A stretch of 64,000 nt of DNA from Lutjanus erythropterus (Eukaryota; Chordata; Actinopteri; Lutjaniformes; Lutjanidae). The position numbers and the translations under genes were made by a program. The stretch lies in assembly GCA_020091685.1 (NCBI GenBank), contig CM034595.1, forward strand, positions 19,825,564 to 19,889,563, written 5' to 3'. Positions 1 through 13,894 of the stretch are shown here, one piece after another; within the stretch, counting starts at the first letter, position 1; every line of letters begins with the position of its first letter. Below the pieces are notes generated by a model. It was not told the DNA's origin. It searched no databases and saw only the letters and a program-made list of their open reading frames with translations.

Positions 1-3000
1 ACTAGGCTTTTTTGTGTCACTATTTAACGCAATATTGGCTTACTTATTAATTCTGCGGGATTCTGCAGTTTGCTCAGCAGCTTACCCCTCTCTTATCTCA
101 CCACTCATCTGTTTCTATCTTTTTTTTTTTATTTAGTCAAGCACAAGCAACTTTTTTGACAGAGGCATACATTCATCAACTCGAGGGACGGCACAGTGAC
201 TGTAAACACTTCTGTGGTGCAGTCAGGAGACAGTGTAAGAAGGATTTACTGCAGCTAAAGTAGTTATTATGAGCCACTGAGAAATCATGGAAATTTATGC
301 AAAACAGATCTAATACTTACCCACATTCCCCAAATGATACAATATCAGTTTTTAAACCACAATCTTCTGAGCAACAAATGAGCCCCTCTTCAAAATTATA
401 GGGCTATGTGCCTAATTTTACCAACCTAGAGCAGCGTTTTGTGTCAGTTCAAACAGCAGTTCAAGGTCGGATGTGCTTTGTCAACCACAAAGTGCAAACC
501 AAAGGGATGACATGAGGGGGGAGACTGGAGAAAATGGGACGACAGGATTGACAGGATAGGAACTAAAGTTTAGGGGACAAAAGGGGTCAAGAAAGGTCAG
601 GCAGTAGAACAAACTAGAAAGAGGATGAAGGGGTGTGAAGAGGGGGTGAAGGAAGATTGGTGAAATGGTGAAATGTCAGAAATCTATAATCTATAAGATA
701 TCAGAAAATACTGAAAACTGTCCAGGTCCAAGGTGATATCTTTAAAGGCCTCGTTTTGTCATACCAAAATCCAAAGATATTCCATTTAATATGATTGTAA
801 ACAGAGCAAAGCAGGAAATCTCCCTATTTGAAAGGATGAAAACAGCATTCTCTGCCATTTTGCATGAAACGATTACTTGATTACTAAAATCGTTCAAAAG
901 TTTAACTCTTTTTTTTCTTCTTTTTTTTTTTTTACCACTTGCCTGGTTGGGCAAGTGAGTTGCCAGGTTTACTTTTACTTGCCCCAGGCAAGTTGTCAAT
1001 CCTTATTGTTGAGCTCTGAGTAACCCCATACCATCATAGTTAATGGGCCTCATGCAAGAACCGCTTAAGTGGTGCGTACGAGTGATTGAAGAGAACTTGT
1101 GGCATTCACCAATTTTCTCATATTCTGACTTTTCTTTCAGATACGAACACAATTCATGAGTGGTGCAGACCTGTCGTACAGTCATGTGCAGTCATTCTGC
1201 TGTTATCCAAACTGCATGGACTCAGAAAATTATGGTTTAAACTTAGGATCAGGGCCCAAAATGGGCTGCAACATGTGTGAACACTAACAAAAAGTAACAT
1301 TTGCCTTTTGGGCAATCAGTACAATATTTTAGTATGAAGCATCGTTTTGTTCCACAGTGTTCATTATGAGGTGAAGAGAAACTTAACATTACGCTCAGCA
1401 AATTTGATTATTGCTGTGATATACTTTTATAAATCCAATGTTTTGTTGTGTTCTTTATCGGTTTTCATTTAATTCATGACATATTTTTGTAAGTTTGGGT
1501 TCTGGTGAGACACCAAATTTCTCTTTTGTGTCTCGAGTTGAAAAACTTTGTGAACCCCTGCCCTATACCATTGTAGTTATTGTGTGTAATGTGAAAGTTG
1601 TTCTCAGTTTGGCGTATTTCTGGCAGAACTACACCTGTAGTGGGTTTGGCAAAAATCAGGGTAATAAAAACCAAAGTGTCATCACTCACACTACAGCCAC
1701 AGAATTGCACAGTGTGATATACCTTCTATTTGTGACCATGAAGAGTGAAGAAGAGAAGTTATAGCAGGGGCGAATCAGGGAGGAAGTGGATGCTAATTAT
1801 TCTAATTGACCCCTGCACTTAAGGAGTCCTTGCCACTAATGGCCAAAATGCCATTAGCACATCCAAACACACATGTACTTGTTAACCACTGTCACACAAT
1901 TAGCTCAACTCAGCCATGAACCCCCTCATTTAATTGAGGACAAGGACAGAAGTCTGGCTAGCACAGAGACCACACGCACACGCACACGCACACACACACG
2001 CACACACAGACACACACACACGTCCAAGTGAGCTATGGCTGATCTGCGCCAAAGTCTCTGAGCGCACATCCAACGTGTATGAGGATGATATTTCTTTAGT
2101 TCCTCTCAACAGGAATAATTCTGTACCTGGCAAATGTCCAAAACAAAATGTAAAACACAACTTGCAATGATGGAAAAAGTGTTGAGCGAGACGAGACAAA
2201 TGGACGCGAAATGTGCATTTTTGGAGGACATTTACCTGAGTTCACTCTTTGCTGCCTCACTTTTCATTTTGGTTTATTTTAATATTTTCTCTTTAAATAC
2301 TTCTCTGTAACAGCCTCCTTACTTTGCCCTTCACACTGCACACCAGCTCCTACTGAAACTGATCATTTTTACTTTTCTAAATCACCTATGTCATCATTTT
2401 TAAATTTCTTGGAGCCTTTCATGCTTTTTTAGTTATGGCATACATCTGGCTCTTTTTGCTCTCAAATGGAAAAAAACTGATGTAATGTTACAAGGCATGC
2501 AAAGGAAATGATACTGATGATGCATCACTCATCATTTAGTTCGTAGCCTGCTCATACATAATCGGGCTGCATATTTGTCTCCCTTCAATTGTGGTATCAG
2601 TTTTGGCCTCCTCACTCAGTCTCTCCAGCTATTTGTCAGCCTAATGACACATCTTTCTGGCCACAAACCTTTGCCATTTTGTGTAGCCACTGAGCATCAC
2701 ACTAACTGAATGGGGGGGGGACGAGGAATTATATTAAATATAGAGCAAAATGCACAACGACAGAGGAAGTACATAACTGGTAATTCTGGAAACTAATAGG
2801 GCAATAAAATAAAGCAGGAAACACATACAGATATGCACACAGGCACAAAGAGATGGGGAGATTTAGACTTAATGAATGTTAAAGCCAGGAATTAACATGG
2901 TGATAAATATAGAGAGGAACACACACACACATACACACACCTAGCTAGAGAGTGCCAAAGCTGAAATAAATGATAATGTTAGGAATTAAGGTTGGCTATA

Positions 3001-3584
3001 AATATAGAAACCTCACTCTCCAGGTGTGTGTTTGTTACCCTCTGCAGATGTGATGGATACTAGAGGTCTCCTTCTCCCTCTTTCACCATCCGAGTGGTGA
3101 ATGTCAACAGAATCTCATTGGCCTCCAGTTCAACTTTAACTACGTCTGTCCCATGGGTTCAATCTGTGTGTGTCTGCCTGTGTGAGCGCCAGTTTAAAGC
3201 CTTCAGTCAAGGAGCGAGGAAGCCGACACTCCCCTCACATCCTGTTAGGTAATATGTATTGAAAAAGGCACCGTAGCATGGAGGGAAAGAGAAGCTTTTG
3301 CCCTTTATTGCTCAATGATTTCCACTTGTTTGGGTATGGCTGTTGGCCTTGCGCTCTGATTGTTTTCTGTACAAAAGCTAAAACAAACCAAGTCAACCAT
3401 TTAATGAATGGATTCATATCAATATCAGAGTCTATGTAGTTAAATGAATGAAGAGTTCTGAAGTACAATGTTATTTTTTCCATCCATATCTACAACTTTA
3501 ATTTAAGTTAAAGCAAGGACAATAAGAGTAATGAAAAATCAAATCAGTTAACTGTTAAAACATGTTTCAATATAGTTTGTTTAA

Positions 3585-5154
3585 AGGTGCAATAGACTAC
3601 ATTCAGCCCCACTAGATGCCAGTGAAGTATTTGCTATGTGACGACACAGTGGAGTAATGGCATCCTGAGCAGAGAATGAAGTCAAACTGTTTATCCTGTT
3701 CAGCCACATGTGCGTGTCAGTGCATGTGAGCATGTATTGTCCTTCCTGCTTCTGTTTTCATCATGGTGGCCTGGTGAGTAGAGCCAGATAGATAATAACA
3801 CAGTAATAGTCTTTACCTGTGTCTGCATATATGTTGTATGATTTTTTTTTAACAAAACATAACATAGATTATAAATTATTTTTAGTTCTATGGGCAGTTG
3901 TTGTATTTTTGTTTTTTATTCATTATTTCTAATATTATAATGATGTCATTTTGGATTTTATATATACCAGAATTGCTCTGTACTACCAGAATCTGCATCA
4001 AAAATCCAGTACCAGTCAGGCTCTACAGTAAGTGGGTTTCTCATATAACAGGTGAACGGTACACTGATATATATTTCTGAAAACACTTTAGGGGAGAAAC
4101 AGGTAATGAGGAAACATAATCTTGATCCATACTTGATCAGCACAGCCTAGTTTGACAGTTTGTTTTGAGTTTTGGTAGAATCAGTTAAAAAGGGGCACAA
4201 AATGGCAGCCACCTGGTCACAATATTTCTTGTCTTAGAGATCAAAAGTCAACTAAAATACGTTTCTGAAAACATTTTAAGTAGGAACATAATCTTGATCC
4301 ATACTTGATCAGCACTATTCTTGGGTGATATCTATTTTTTCATACCCACAAACCTTCCTGATATTTTAATAGCGTATAAGGTATTACAGCGGTATTTGTG
4401 CAAAACGTGTGCAAAACATTTCAAATCATCTGTACTCCACTGCCTTAAGTAGGACAAGCTGATTGTCATGGCAACCCTACTTGCACAGCTAGGAAACAAC
4501 ACACACACACAAACACGCACAGGAGCTCTGCTTCGGTCTTGAGACGCTGCAGCCTTTATTCACGGACACCCTCAAACCTATACTCTACATTGACAGCACC
4601 GCTGCTGCACAAACACCGCCGGACCAACAACCTCACTAAACACCTCTTCCTCCACTAAGTACACTTTCATCACTACTCTCTGCCACCACAGACAATCAGT
4701 CTGTCACTTGCTCTTAAGTCATACAATCACTATGATACACCAGTCTGACAAGTCAGTAGTCCAGTGCTTGCTGTCTTACCTTTATCATCAAGATTAAATA
4801 CCATTGCAGCGCAGTCTGACCCCTTGTAATGTGTGCTGCACACTACTACAACAACTACTACAGCACCTATCAATTTAAAAGAAAGAATGTCTGTATTTAT
4901 GACATGTTTGAAAATCATGCCATCGGGATTTCTTAACACCCTGGTTTATGGAAATACCTTAATACCTCCCAAGCCAATTTAGCACTGCCTTGTTTCACAG
5001 GTTAATCTGAGTTTGGTGACCTGTGTGTCTTCAGACTCTGCTATCTTTTTTAATTTACAACTTAACTGAGTAAACAAACTGTGCATTCATCTTGATCTGT
5101 GATGCTGGAGATCTGCTGCGACCTCTAGTGGCAGTGATGTCACATACAGCACCT
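3585..5154. mobile_element. Possible TTAA-flanked element
   Basis: AGGTGCAATAGACTAC after TTAA (3581-3584) and, read inward, AGGTGCTGTATGTGACATC before TTAA (5155-5158). Both ends carry a CTAG-containing segment about 25 bp in. The 1.57-kb distance and low interior recognition leave it possible that these are two unrelated fragments. Confidence 0.35.
4072..4317. repeat. Local direct duplication
   Basis: The segment at 4072-4144 (TTTCTGAAAACACTTTA to TTGATCAGCAC) recurs at 4261-4317. The last about 31 bp are identical (AACATAATCTTGATCCATAC onward), and the second copy lacks about 15 bp in the middle. Confidence 0.85.
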
Positions 5155-5453
5155 TTAAAAATAAAAGACTTTTTCTGCACATCAAAGTTTAACGGAAACC
5201 CATCGACTTTAAAAGTGAGCAACTTGCTGTCAACAGTGGAAAAACATTAATTTGCTGTTATTACAAACTCTTTTTTTCAATCTCTGTGGCCCGTCCAACA
5301 ATGCAGCATTAAGCTTTTATTAGAGATAAACCACTGCTGACTTCCAGTATCTGTTGGATCTTTATGGTCTGCAGGGCAGCTACCATCTGTTTTTACTGCT
5401 GGAGGCTACTGACCCACATTTGTTACAAATACAGCCATGGACACACCTACGAG

Positions 5454-5484
<31 letters not shown>

Positions 5485-6109
5485 TGTCCTCTGATCTAAT
5501 ATCATGCAGCTGTCCAAACGATGGCTATTATTTTTGAGGAAACATTGTTTAGGGCCAATTTCCAAAAAAACTATATTACCGTCTTTAAAAGGGACCATTA
5601 ATGAATTTATTCTTGCTCTGATAAGCAAAACATTAATATTTATTGTTACTGGCTGCAAAATTCCTTACTGACTTTATTTGGGATGAAATATGGATGAAAC
5701 CAGCTGCAGTGGATAACCATTGATACAGCAGATAATGGCACAGAAATCTATGTTTTTTAAGTTTATTATGTGGAGGGCAAAAGATAACTTGCCAAAAAGT
5801 GCTTTTATTGGACAGTTTGTAGTAAAGCACAGCAGAGAGAAAGAGAGTGGGATGAAGTACAAATACAAAGTTTCTCTCCATATGCCCTTTACTCGTGTTT
5901 CCTCTACCACTGCCTTGGAGGATCAGACTGCACTCCCAGCAGACAGTCCCGAAAGAAGTTAAATATCTATGTTATTTACCTGATTTGTGCACTTCTTTCA
6001 TTTTAGCTCAGTGTGAGAAACTTAACTGTGTTTTGCTGTCTTTTACAGTTGCTAGTTTCTCTCCTCTCTTCTGCTCTCCGTTTCACCATGGATGAGGCTT
6101 AAGGCTCAT

Positions 6110-6560
6110 TTATGCATACAGATATAGACATTACCTTCTGTCAGTAATCTGCGAGTCTGGATAAGAATAAAACGGAGCAGTACCTCCAATAGTTTTTGAG
6201 GCAGTGTAGCAGAGTAGCCAATAGCTCAAGAGAGACATGACCACTGATAATATGACAAAGAAGTTTGAAAAACTTAGTATTGGAAATGACGCTCACCATC
6301 AATTAGTGAAAAGAATTCTCTGTCCAGGTTGCGATGTATTTAATGACCACACAGACCGCCACTGTCGACAACACTGCCTCGTTTTTTTGCCTCTACATTA
6401 TTACAACCTCCTTCAGCATCGCCATGTGTGTTGTTGTCAGACACTTTTGACTCAATGTGTTCCCGATGCCAAAATGCCATTCTTTCAACATTTGGACTGG
6501 AGCTTTGTGCTTTCATAGAACTGGAACAGCCTGTCATAAGCCAAAGGGGAGGAAGATGAC
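6110..6560 (+). mobile_element. Possible decayed DNA transposon
   Basis: Starts GGCTCATTTATGCATACAG and runs into an open frame at 6237 (MTTDNMTKKFEKLSIGNDAH) that resembles the start of a fish transposon-borne protein. After about 20 residues the frame loses any likeness I know. Ends not found. Confidence 0.25.
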
Positions 6561-7620
6561 TTTGAAATAATGAATGTACATGACTTCCTAAAAAACAAAC
6601 TTCTGAGTGGCTCACTGGGAAACAAAATAAAAAACAAAATTACAATCCATCCAAAAGTTGTTGCGATATTTCAGTCAGGACCAAACCAGTGGACAGACCA
6701 ATCAACTGACATTGTAATCTACAAAGCCATGACACTAGCATGGCTAAAAATAAAACAATCATGATAACAGTCTGTGTAAAAAAACAATTATGATAAATAT
6801 ATAACTGATACCAAAGATGACTGTAATGTGATAAATGTTGCCTCCAGCCTTTTTGAAAGTTTCTTTGGGCAATTAACCAAAACTGAACCACTGAATCCAG
6901 CAGACAAAGATGGCAAGCTCTTAAACTGACACCATGTAATAGCATTACACTGAATTTGCACTGTCTCCATGTCTCAGTCCAAGCTAGAAAGAGTAGATGT
7001 TAATGTTTTGACATTTTAGACTGTGAGAAAGTATAAAGTATGACTGTCAAGCACTGAAACATGCCGCCAACTGATTAAGGAGCCCAGAGTCTTTTGTTGG
7101 CAGAGATTAAACTGACAGAAACAAGTAGAAAATGAACATTTGACAAACTTTACTGGCACTCCAACTGGAAAGCAGCTGAAAATGTTTTAACCATTCATTA
7201 TGTTTATTTTTTTTAGAATGTAGTCGTCATTATTAGCCCGATCCCTACTTGTCTTTGTTCTTCCAGTTTAGAATCGATCTGCCCTGATTTTATCAGATTT
7301 ACAAAAATGTCCAGACATTAATTAATATGTCTAAGATAAAGGTGAATTTACTTTGTGTTTTATCAGGGGAAACTTTGCAGCAGTTTGGTCCCATATTTCA
7401 ACAGCCAAAACTTTTAAGACATAACAAATACACTTGTCTTATCAGCAAGAAATAGTTCACAAAAACTGAATATTTAATAACCGAACTGTACATATACACA
7501 CAGAGTGTTCTCAATGAAGCAGTTTGTCTTTTTAGTCTCTAACCTGCTGAGATAGCATCATAGAAGTACAGGTTATGAGCGATTCACACATAGGTACAGT
7601 TTCAGAAAGGACACTGATAT

Positions 7621-7677
7621 TCTCTCTCTCCCTCTCTCTCTCTCCCTCTCTCCCTCTCTCTCCCTCTCTCCCTCTCT

Positions 7678-7767
<90 letters not shown>

Positions 7768-7792
7768 CCTCCCTCCTCTCCCTCCCTCTCCC
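7621..7792. repeat. CT/GA microsatellite
   Basis: About 170 bp of nearly pure CT on the plus strand, with an uninterrupted core of about 80 bp (7683-7763). Overlapping open frames are Leu/Ser or Arg/Glu runs and are artefacts. Confidence 0.95.
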
Positions 7793-10700
7793 TGTTTTCA
7801 GATTCATAGAAAACAATCTTTTGAACAATGTAAAGAAAACAACTTCATGCATGCTACTGTGTTGAAGTTGTCAATTGAAACTGTAACAAGAAATGTAGTA
7901 ATTACTGGAGGTTGGTGAGCAGAAGATAAAGATAAGACAATTATGTCTCCCAGTAATTATGTTGCTCTAATGTTTCTCATTAACAAAGAGTACACGAGGA
8001 ATAACTTCACTGATTTGCATTCTATTTAACAGAAGTGAATGACTAAGCCTCAATCTGATGTGGAAATTTCCAAGATGAAACTAATTCTTCTGAAATCTGA
8101 GTGGTATTCCTACCCTGCTCAGTAGTCTTGGGTTTTTAAATCATGCCTAGGTATTTATCCTACTTTTTTCTCTGCAGACAATGACACAGCAAAAAGGAAG
8201 AAAAAAAAAAGTCAGACACTTCAACTCAGACCCTGATATTCAAGAAGAAAAGGAATTCTCTTCACATCTTCCAGCAGTGAGCAGCTGAATCCAGCACTCA
8301 GATCACTGATTGATTTAGATGCTGCAAAAAATGCATCAGTCTCCTCTCCAGACTGAGGCTTGACTCAGGAGTCCCTGACCGATGATTCCAATTATCGACT
8401 TTTAGGGTGCAGACCTACAAATGACTGACATCAATATGGGAAACTTTTACCAAGGTAAAATATCCCTTTAAAACCTTTTTTTCTGGTTGCTTAGAGCCAG
8501 GCTCAGTCAATGACACCCCAAGAGCAGCCAGAAAATTAGTTTCATTTAAAGCTCCTGGAACGGACAGTCTGTATTTAGTTCAGAGCAGCCTGTGCTTATG
8601 CTCTGCAAGATACGGTTTAGTAATTTGTAGAGTATCTTTAGAACAAAAGTGGGTGGCGAAGGTAGTTATTTTACTGAGAGCGGAGGAAGTTTCATGACAC
8701 TTCCTTTAGCTAATGCCCCTCTCCCCTCTACTTTTAAACACATCTGAGCAACTTCAAACCAACTTACTTGGATGCTCACAAACACACACAGACACACACA
8801 CACACACACACACTGGCCAGGATGCTTTTGATACAGGCAGCCAAAGATAACAAGCTAAAGTTTTCTGCATATTTTTCTTTCTTCTCTAAAATTTTCTGCA
8901 TTTTCTTTGACCATGACTTCCCAAGTTGAAATGCAAAACAGTGTTGAATGTATTTCATGCAGGGGGAAAAAAATCTCATTACATTACATTTTTATTATGG
9001 GTTTTTATTTACATGCTTTATTATTATTATGAATCCAACATAATCCAAAACAGAGGAACATGCATTTTTCTTTTTTAAATTGGTTAGTCCTGAAACTTTA
9101 TCACCAAGATTACATGTTTCTTCTTCTTATGAAAGCTATGTTTGTCTGCTCAGCTGCGCTGCTGTGCAGACTGACCCCTGATGACATAAACCGCAGTCTA
9201 CAATACAGCGTCTCCCTATTAGCTGAATAGAGCGTTTTAATGTCGATCCTGATATTGTCTGTATGTGCAAGATTACATTTTCAGAATTTCAGTTTAGTGG
9301 TGAAAAGTTCTGTGTCGGTTGATATTGATGCAAATCCAGTCAGAATTTTCACCATCTGGAAAGCTTGTTTAGTTTGTGTAATGTAACTTGTGCATTCAAT
9401 TTCTATAATGCATATACTAATGCTGAATTCATGTGAAAAAAATGTCATGCAACTCTCATTCACACTGATCAGTATAATATTTACAAACAGAAGTGGGCTT
9501 GTGGCATTTAAATAATGTGGATCCGTGATGTGAGTCTGATATACAATGAATAACTTGCATCAATATTGGGCCCCAATATCAATACTGAATCAGATCAGTC
9601 CCATCTCTAGCCTATTTACATCCAATCCAAACTAATTTCTCATTAGTTAAAAAAAACAAACTGCAATTTCTTTACACATACTTTATGGATGAGACCCACA
9701 GAAATAAGAGGTAGTGTGCGTGCACACAGCAGGCTAGAGTGTAAAAAGATAACTGACTTGTCTGATGCCTGCAACACACACAAACACAGACATACATCAG
9801 AGGGGTGTTGAGAGTATGAGCCAGCTGTTAATGAAAGGTTTTGTAAACAACCCACCTCAACATAAAAGCAAGCTGATTACTACTCTGGAACAAAGTGGTG
9901 ATGGATTGGGTTAGCACTGATAATACACATACAAATTCACACACACACTCAAACACAGAAGGAGACTTCATAAGACACCATCTCACTCGAGCACAGTGGG
10001 ACATTGGTATTATCAGTACAGAACATAAACACACACACACACACACACACATACGGTGCATTATTTAGAAGGAGGGACAGAGAAGCAGTCGCACGTTACA
10101 GTACAACATAAAAGACTATCAATACAGTACACAGAGCTGCATTCAGAGGCACAGGCGTACACGCACACACACACATACACACACACACACAAAGTAAATT
10201 TACAAATTCTATTGAAGAACAGCAGGATATTATCATAATCCCCAACAGGTACGAGGCAGAACACCAATCAAGGTCACCTCTCTGCAGTGAATGGTGAGTG
10301 GTTCTGATAACAGCAGACTGAAGGAAATCCAGTTTTGAAGCTGCCAACTGACAGGAGGAAGAGGAAGAGGAGGAGGAGGAGGAGGAGGAGGAAGAGGAGG
10401 ACGAGAGCAAGAGAGAAACAAAGAAGAACATCAAAGATCTAAACCAGTGTGTGTCTGTGTTTGTTTGAGCGACAGAGTCATTACAGTCGGCTGTTTTTTT
10501 TTTATTAGTTTCTATTTTTATAAAGTTGCAGCTTCAGTTTTGGTTCACTGGCAGTTTTAAGTTTCTGTTTTGTGAATAAGTGCACTGCAGGCAGGTTCAC
10601 CACATGAACTCACAGAAAAGATTTTTGGTAATTTTGTAAGCAGATGTGTTGGACCAGAGGAACGGCTGCGAATTTTACCAAAACAAAAACAGCTTCATTT

Positions 10701-11595
10701 CTGCACCATTTAGTTCTCTCTGGTGGAGGAATTTTCCAAAAACAAAAGGCAAAAATGTCTAAAGGTCACCACACAATTTATATTGTAGAGATTTTACTGC
10801 ACCACCTGAAGACACAAAATCAATTGGTGGAAGCTGAAAACAAATCCATTGAAACTCCCATCATAAAAAAAACAAGGTTCATTATATTTTTTCATAAAAA
10901 TGTTATTTTAGTTTTTATTGTGTTGATGGCAGAGCGTGACAGTTCAGTATTTTCCAGAGAGGAAAGGTTTGTGTTTTTAAGAATTTCAGGTCCAGTTTTG
11001 ATACCGATTATTAGTAATAACCAATTGTAAACAATATACACTTGCATTCCAAGAGGCTACATTTATTTGATAACTTAGTTAGTTACTGTACATTAATCAA
11101 CAAACCGGCATTAGGACTTTGACCAATTAAAGGTGTATTAATCAGGAATTAATCTATAGTCTACAAATATCATTTTGACATTTTGAGAATGACAAAAAAC
11201 ATGCGCTTTGCAACAAATTAATTAATTAATTATTGATGATTAAGGATTTCAACTTGAGTGAACATGTTGTCTCTCATGAGCTACATGATCAATAATTATC
11301 TACATCGGCTGACATTAAACCTATTGAGAATCTAAACATATCTTCTATAATACTAATCTAAGTATGCCAATCACACATTAGTTATTGTCAAAACAGTATT
11401 TTTCCATAGCTCAATATGCGGGTTTATACATTGTGATGAGGGCACTTTAAGTGTTACCAGAGATTGCAGTCAATATGAAATTTGCTTTGATTTACTATCA
11501 ATGGGTTTCGCCCCCCAAGAGACAATTTATTATGAATTCACGGATGCAAAGTGTCTATAAATAAGCTTTATAACATGGTTAATTGCTTTCTCCCT

Positions 11596-11627
<32 letters not shown>

Positions 11628-12920
11628 CTGTGAGTGTGTGTGAGTGTATGAGTGTGTGTGTCCCTCTCTTGCTCCATCAGCAAGTATAAAGCACACATAC
11701 AGCATTAGAGTAAAATTCTATTGCACAAATAATATATACGAGTTATAATCCATAAAAATGATGACACAGTCTCCAGTTAATTGGAGGCTGGACTTCTTTA
11801 AACCATATTCAATAATCACAACTTCTGAATATCTTTCTTTTAGTGCCCTATGATAAATGATCACTCTGCACATAAAAACACTTAATAAGGCAGCCTAAAG
11901 AAAGTGCGCTTAAATAATAAGCACCCTACCACCACCAAGTAATGAAATGCTGTCTTTGTGTACACTTTAGGCTTGAAAGCAATGGAGAAAATGTCAGAGA
12001 AAGTAACTTTTAAATCTTGCAAAAACAAACACTCACACATCAGCAGCAGTTAGACAGTCTCAAATTCAGCCACAAGCACCGTTCATGTCTGAGTCTGCAA
12101 ATTACCAGCTCCATCTTTCTCTAACACACACAAAAGCACACACAGAAAGCCATATTACAAACGATCAATTATTCTATAGCCAAAGATTCCCCGCTGAACT
12201 CACAGTTATGGTAAAGAAATCAACAGAGGACAGTTTCTATGTAAGCAGAGACACACACTAAAGATGAAAATGAACGTGCTCTTTTCTTCTCTCACATTTC
12301 AGTGGATGTTGAAATATTGGGCATTTAAATATGGGGACATTAATGCTGCCAGCTGAAAGTACATCTTGGTTACAAAAACAGACAGAAAGCCAGACGGTCT
12401 TGTTGGGGAGGAGAGCTCAAATTAACAGGCAACCGCACAGACACAAGTGAACATTGCGGGTCACTCATCGCTTAATATCAGGAGTCGCAGTCACCTAATA
12501 TCACTCAACTAAAGAGTTTCCAAAAGCACCACTGTGAACGATTCACCAATGACGCATAGATGGTTTTGGCATCTTTACTCTCACTTGGTGGGTAAGTAGA
12601 CCACCAGACCGATGTATCTCTGTCTGGATTTTGCTGTTAACCAGTTGCGCACAAACTCCACATGGGGGGAAACACTTCACAGTCAGATCCAACTGGAACC
12701 GAACTCATATTTTTGCTTTCTGATGTATGGAGATGGAGTTAAAGACCACACCAACGGCTGTTTTTGCTATACCTCCAAACATCACTATGGCAACTGACTG
12801 GAGGACTCTTTAAGCAGAGTCCCACTCAGCGAAATTCACTTTATTTATACATTCATGCGAGCACTGGATTTGTATATGGCCTCCTCTCCTGGAAACAGTG
12901 TTTGTGTGCGTTTGTCCTAC

Positions 12921-13016
12921 CTCCAGAGATCTCGTTGGCATCCTCAGGAGGTACGACTGAATCAGTCAGCCTCTGGGGCTCAGTCTTGTCTCCTCCGTCA
13001 CTCTCACCTCTTTCAG
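12921..13016 (-). CDS. col14a1: col14a1 coding exon 4: acidic linker between FN3 and first vWA domain
   Basis: 96 nt, phase 1 at both ends, coding ERGESDGGDKTEPQRLTDSV then VPPEDANEISG after a split Ala codon. The acceptor is TGTGCTGCAG|CTGA and the donor GGAG|GTAGGA. The peptide is acidic and of low complexity. In human COL14A1 a charged linker of similar size (RIKDLEKRKDPKPR and on to SSPEE) lies between the first FN3 and vWA domains, so position, length and phase fit although sequence identity is low. The main support is continuity of phase and frame with the exon before it; the sequence alone would not identify it. The next expected exon (motif DIVILVDGSWS) was not found between 1 and 12920. 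Confidence 0.72.
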
Positions 13017-13750
13017 CTGCAGCACATAAAGCAGATTAATCACAAGTTAGCAGAATATATAATTTTAAGAAGCAGTTATTTTAGAGTCCCTTCTCTATCT
13101 GGGTGTACGTATTCCTATAAGGAAAGCACATACATTTATACTTTGAGATTACCGTAGAAAGCAGATTAAAATGAGAGTCAAGAGGAAAGAGAGTGTAGTC
13201 CATTAGAACAAACCAGAGCCTTACAGTGGAGAGGAGAGAAGAAAAACAACTGGAGGGGAAAGGAAACAAGAGGAGAAAGGAAGAGATGAAACAGAGAATA
13301 GGCTAGGCAATTACAGGAGAGGAGAGGAGAGGAGAGGAGAGGAGAGCAGAGGAGAGAAAAAAGTAGGAGGAAATGAGAGGAAACAAAAAGAAAAGAAAAG
13401 ATGGACCGGAAAGAAAAACAAGCGGACAGATGAGGACAGGAAATAAGAGGAGAGTTAACAGGAGAAACGAAACAAACTACACTACACTAGCATATAAAAA
13501 CAAAAGTGAGTAGAGAGAGGAGGACATTAGAGGAAAAGAGGACTGTAGACAGACGTAGTAAGAAAGAGCTGAGAGTATAGTTGTGTAGTGTCAAGTAAAG
13601 CCGAGGACTATAACACAGTACAGGCAAACACATTATTAGAAGAGTATAGTACAGTGGAGTAGATCAGATTATGTAGGAGCTACACATTAAAATACAACAA
13701 TATATATATATATATATAATAGAAGCAAAAAGTAAAATGCAAGAATGCAC
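13017..13750 (-). other. col14a1: col14a1 intron between coding exons 3 and 4
   Basis: Short intron of 734 bp with no gene inside. It holds a purine-rich region at about 13200-13560 that includes a GGAGA pentamer array (about 13315-13356) and an AT repeat at about 13701-13720. Confidence 0.8.
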
Positions 13751-13894
13751 CTTTATGTCTGCCCTGAAGTGGTCTGCTCTGCTCAGTGCCACTGACAGAG
13801 ATCACGCTGACGGTGTAGTCCTTGGAGGGGTTATAGTCTGTTATCAACACCTTCGTATCAGATTTAGATACGATGATCTCCCTCTGATGACCAC
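13751..13894 (-). CDS. col14a1: col14a1 coding exon 3: second half of N-terminal fibronectin III domain
   Basis: 144 nt, phase 1 at both ends. After the split Gly it reads GHQREIIVSKSDTKVLITDY, then NPSKDYTVSVISVSGTEQSR and PLQGRHK. This completes the FN3 fold: an E-strand with VLI, then the NPSKDYTVSVISV stretch that carries the conserved Tyr of strand F, and a G-strand near SRPLQG. Human COL14A1 has AIIQGLMPDQNYTVQIIAYN and SKPAQGQ at the same place. The acceptor is TTTTTCAG|GTGG. The donor is AAAG|GTGCAT, which has the GT but a poor fit after it. The preceding intron is 8.1 kb and the next only 734 bp. Confidence 0.88.

Larger units (their letters stand above)
1..12920 (-). other. col14a1: col14a1 intron downstream of coding exon 4 (partial)
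   Basis: No exon was recognised here on either strand; in particular no minus-strand coding for the vWA motif DxSxS/DGSWS. Contents: microsatellites (about 1970-2022, 5454-5482, 7621-7790, 8783-8812, 10030-10052, 10165-10192, 10353-10400, 11590-11630). A fish repeat fragment lies around 1037-1330 (GGGCCTCATGCAAGAACCGC, then AATTCATGAGTGGTGCAGAC). A possible TTAA element is at 3585-5154, with a duplicated segment inside it. A decayed transposon-like piece lies at about 6110-6560 and a hAT-like terminus at about 9590-9610 (CAGTCCCATCTCTAG). Long open frames at 10644-11030 and elsewhere show no known domain. Confidence 0.7.

Noticed and set aside
7532-7865. Open frames of 96-106 codons on both strands
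   Set aside because: They are Leu/Ser and Arg/Glu runs caused by the CT/GA microsatellite.
10644-11030. 128-codon plus-strand open frame
   Set aside because: No domain, signal or family likeness, AT-rich, no splice or promoter context; inside a col14a1 intron on the other strand.
1-12920. Expected vWA exon of col14a1
   Set aside because: Looked for minus-strand coding of DGSWS and neighbouring residues and found none; it should lie outside the window.
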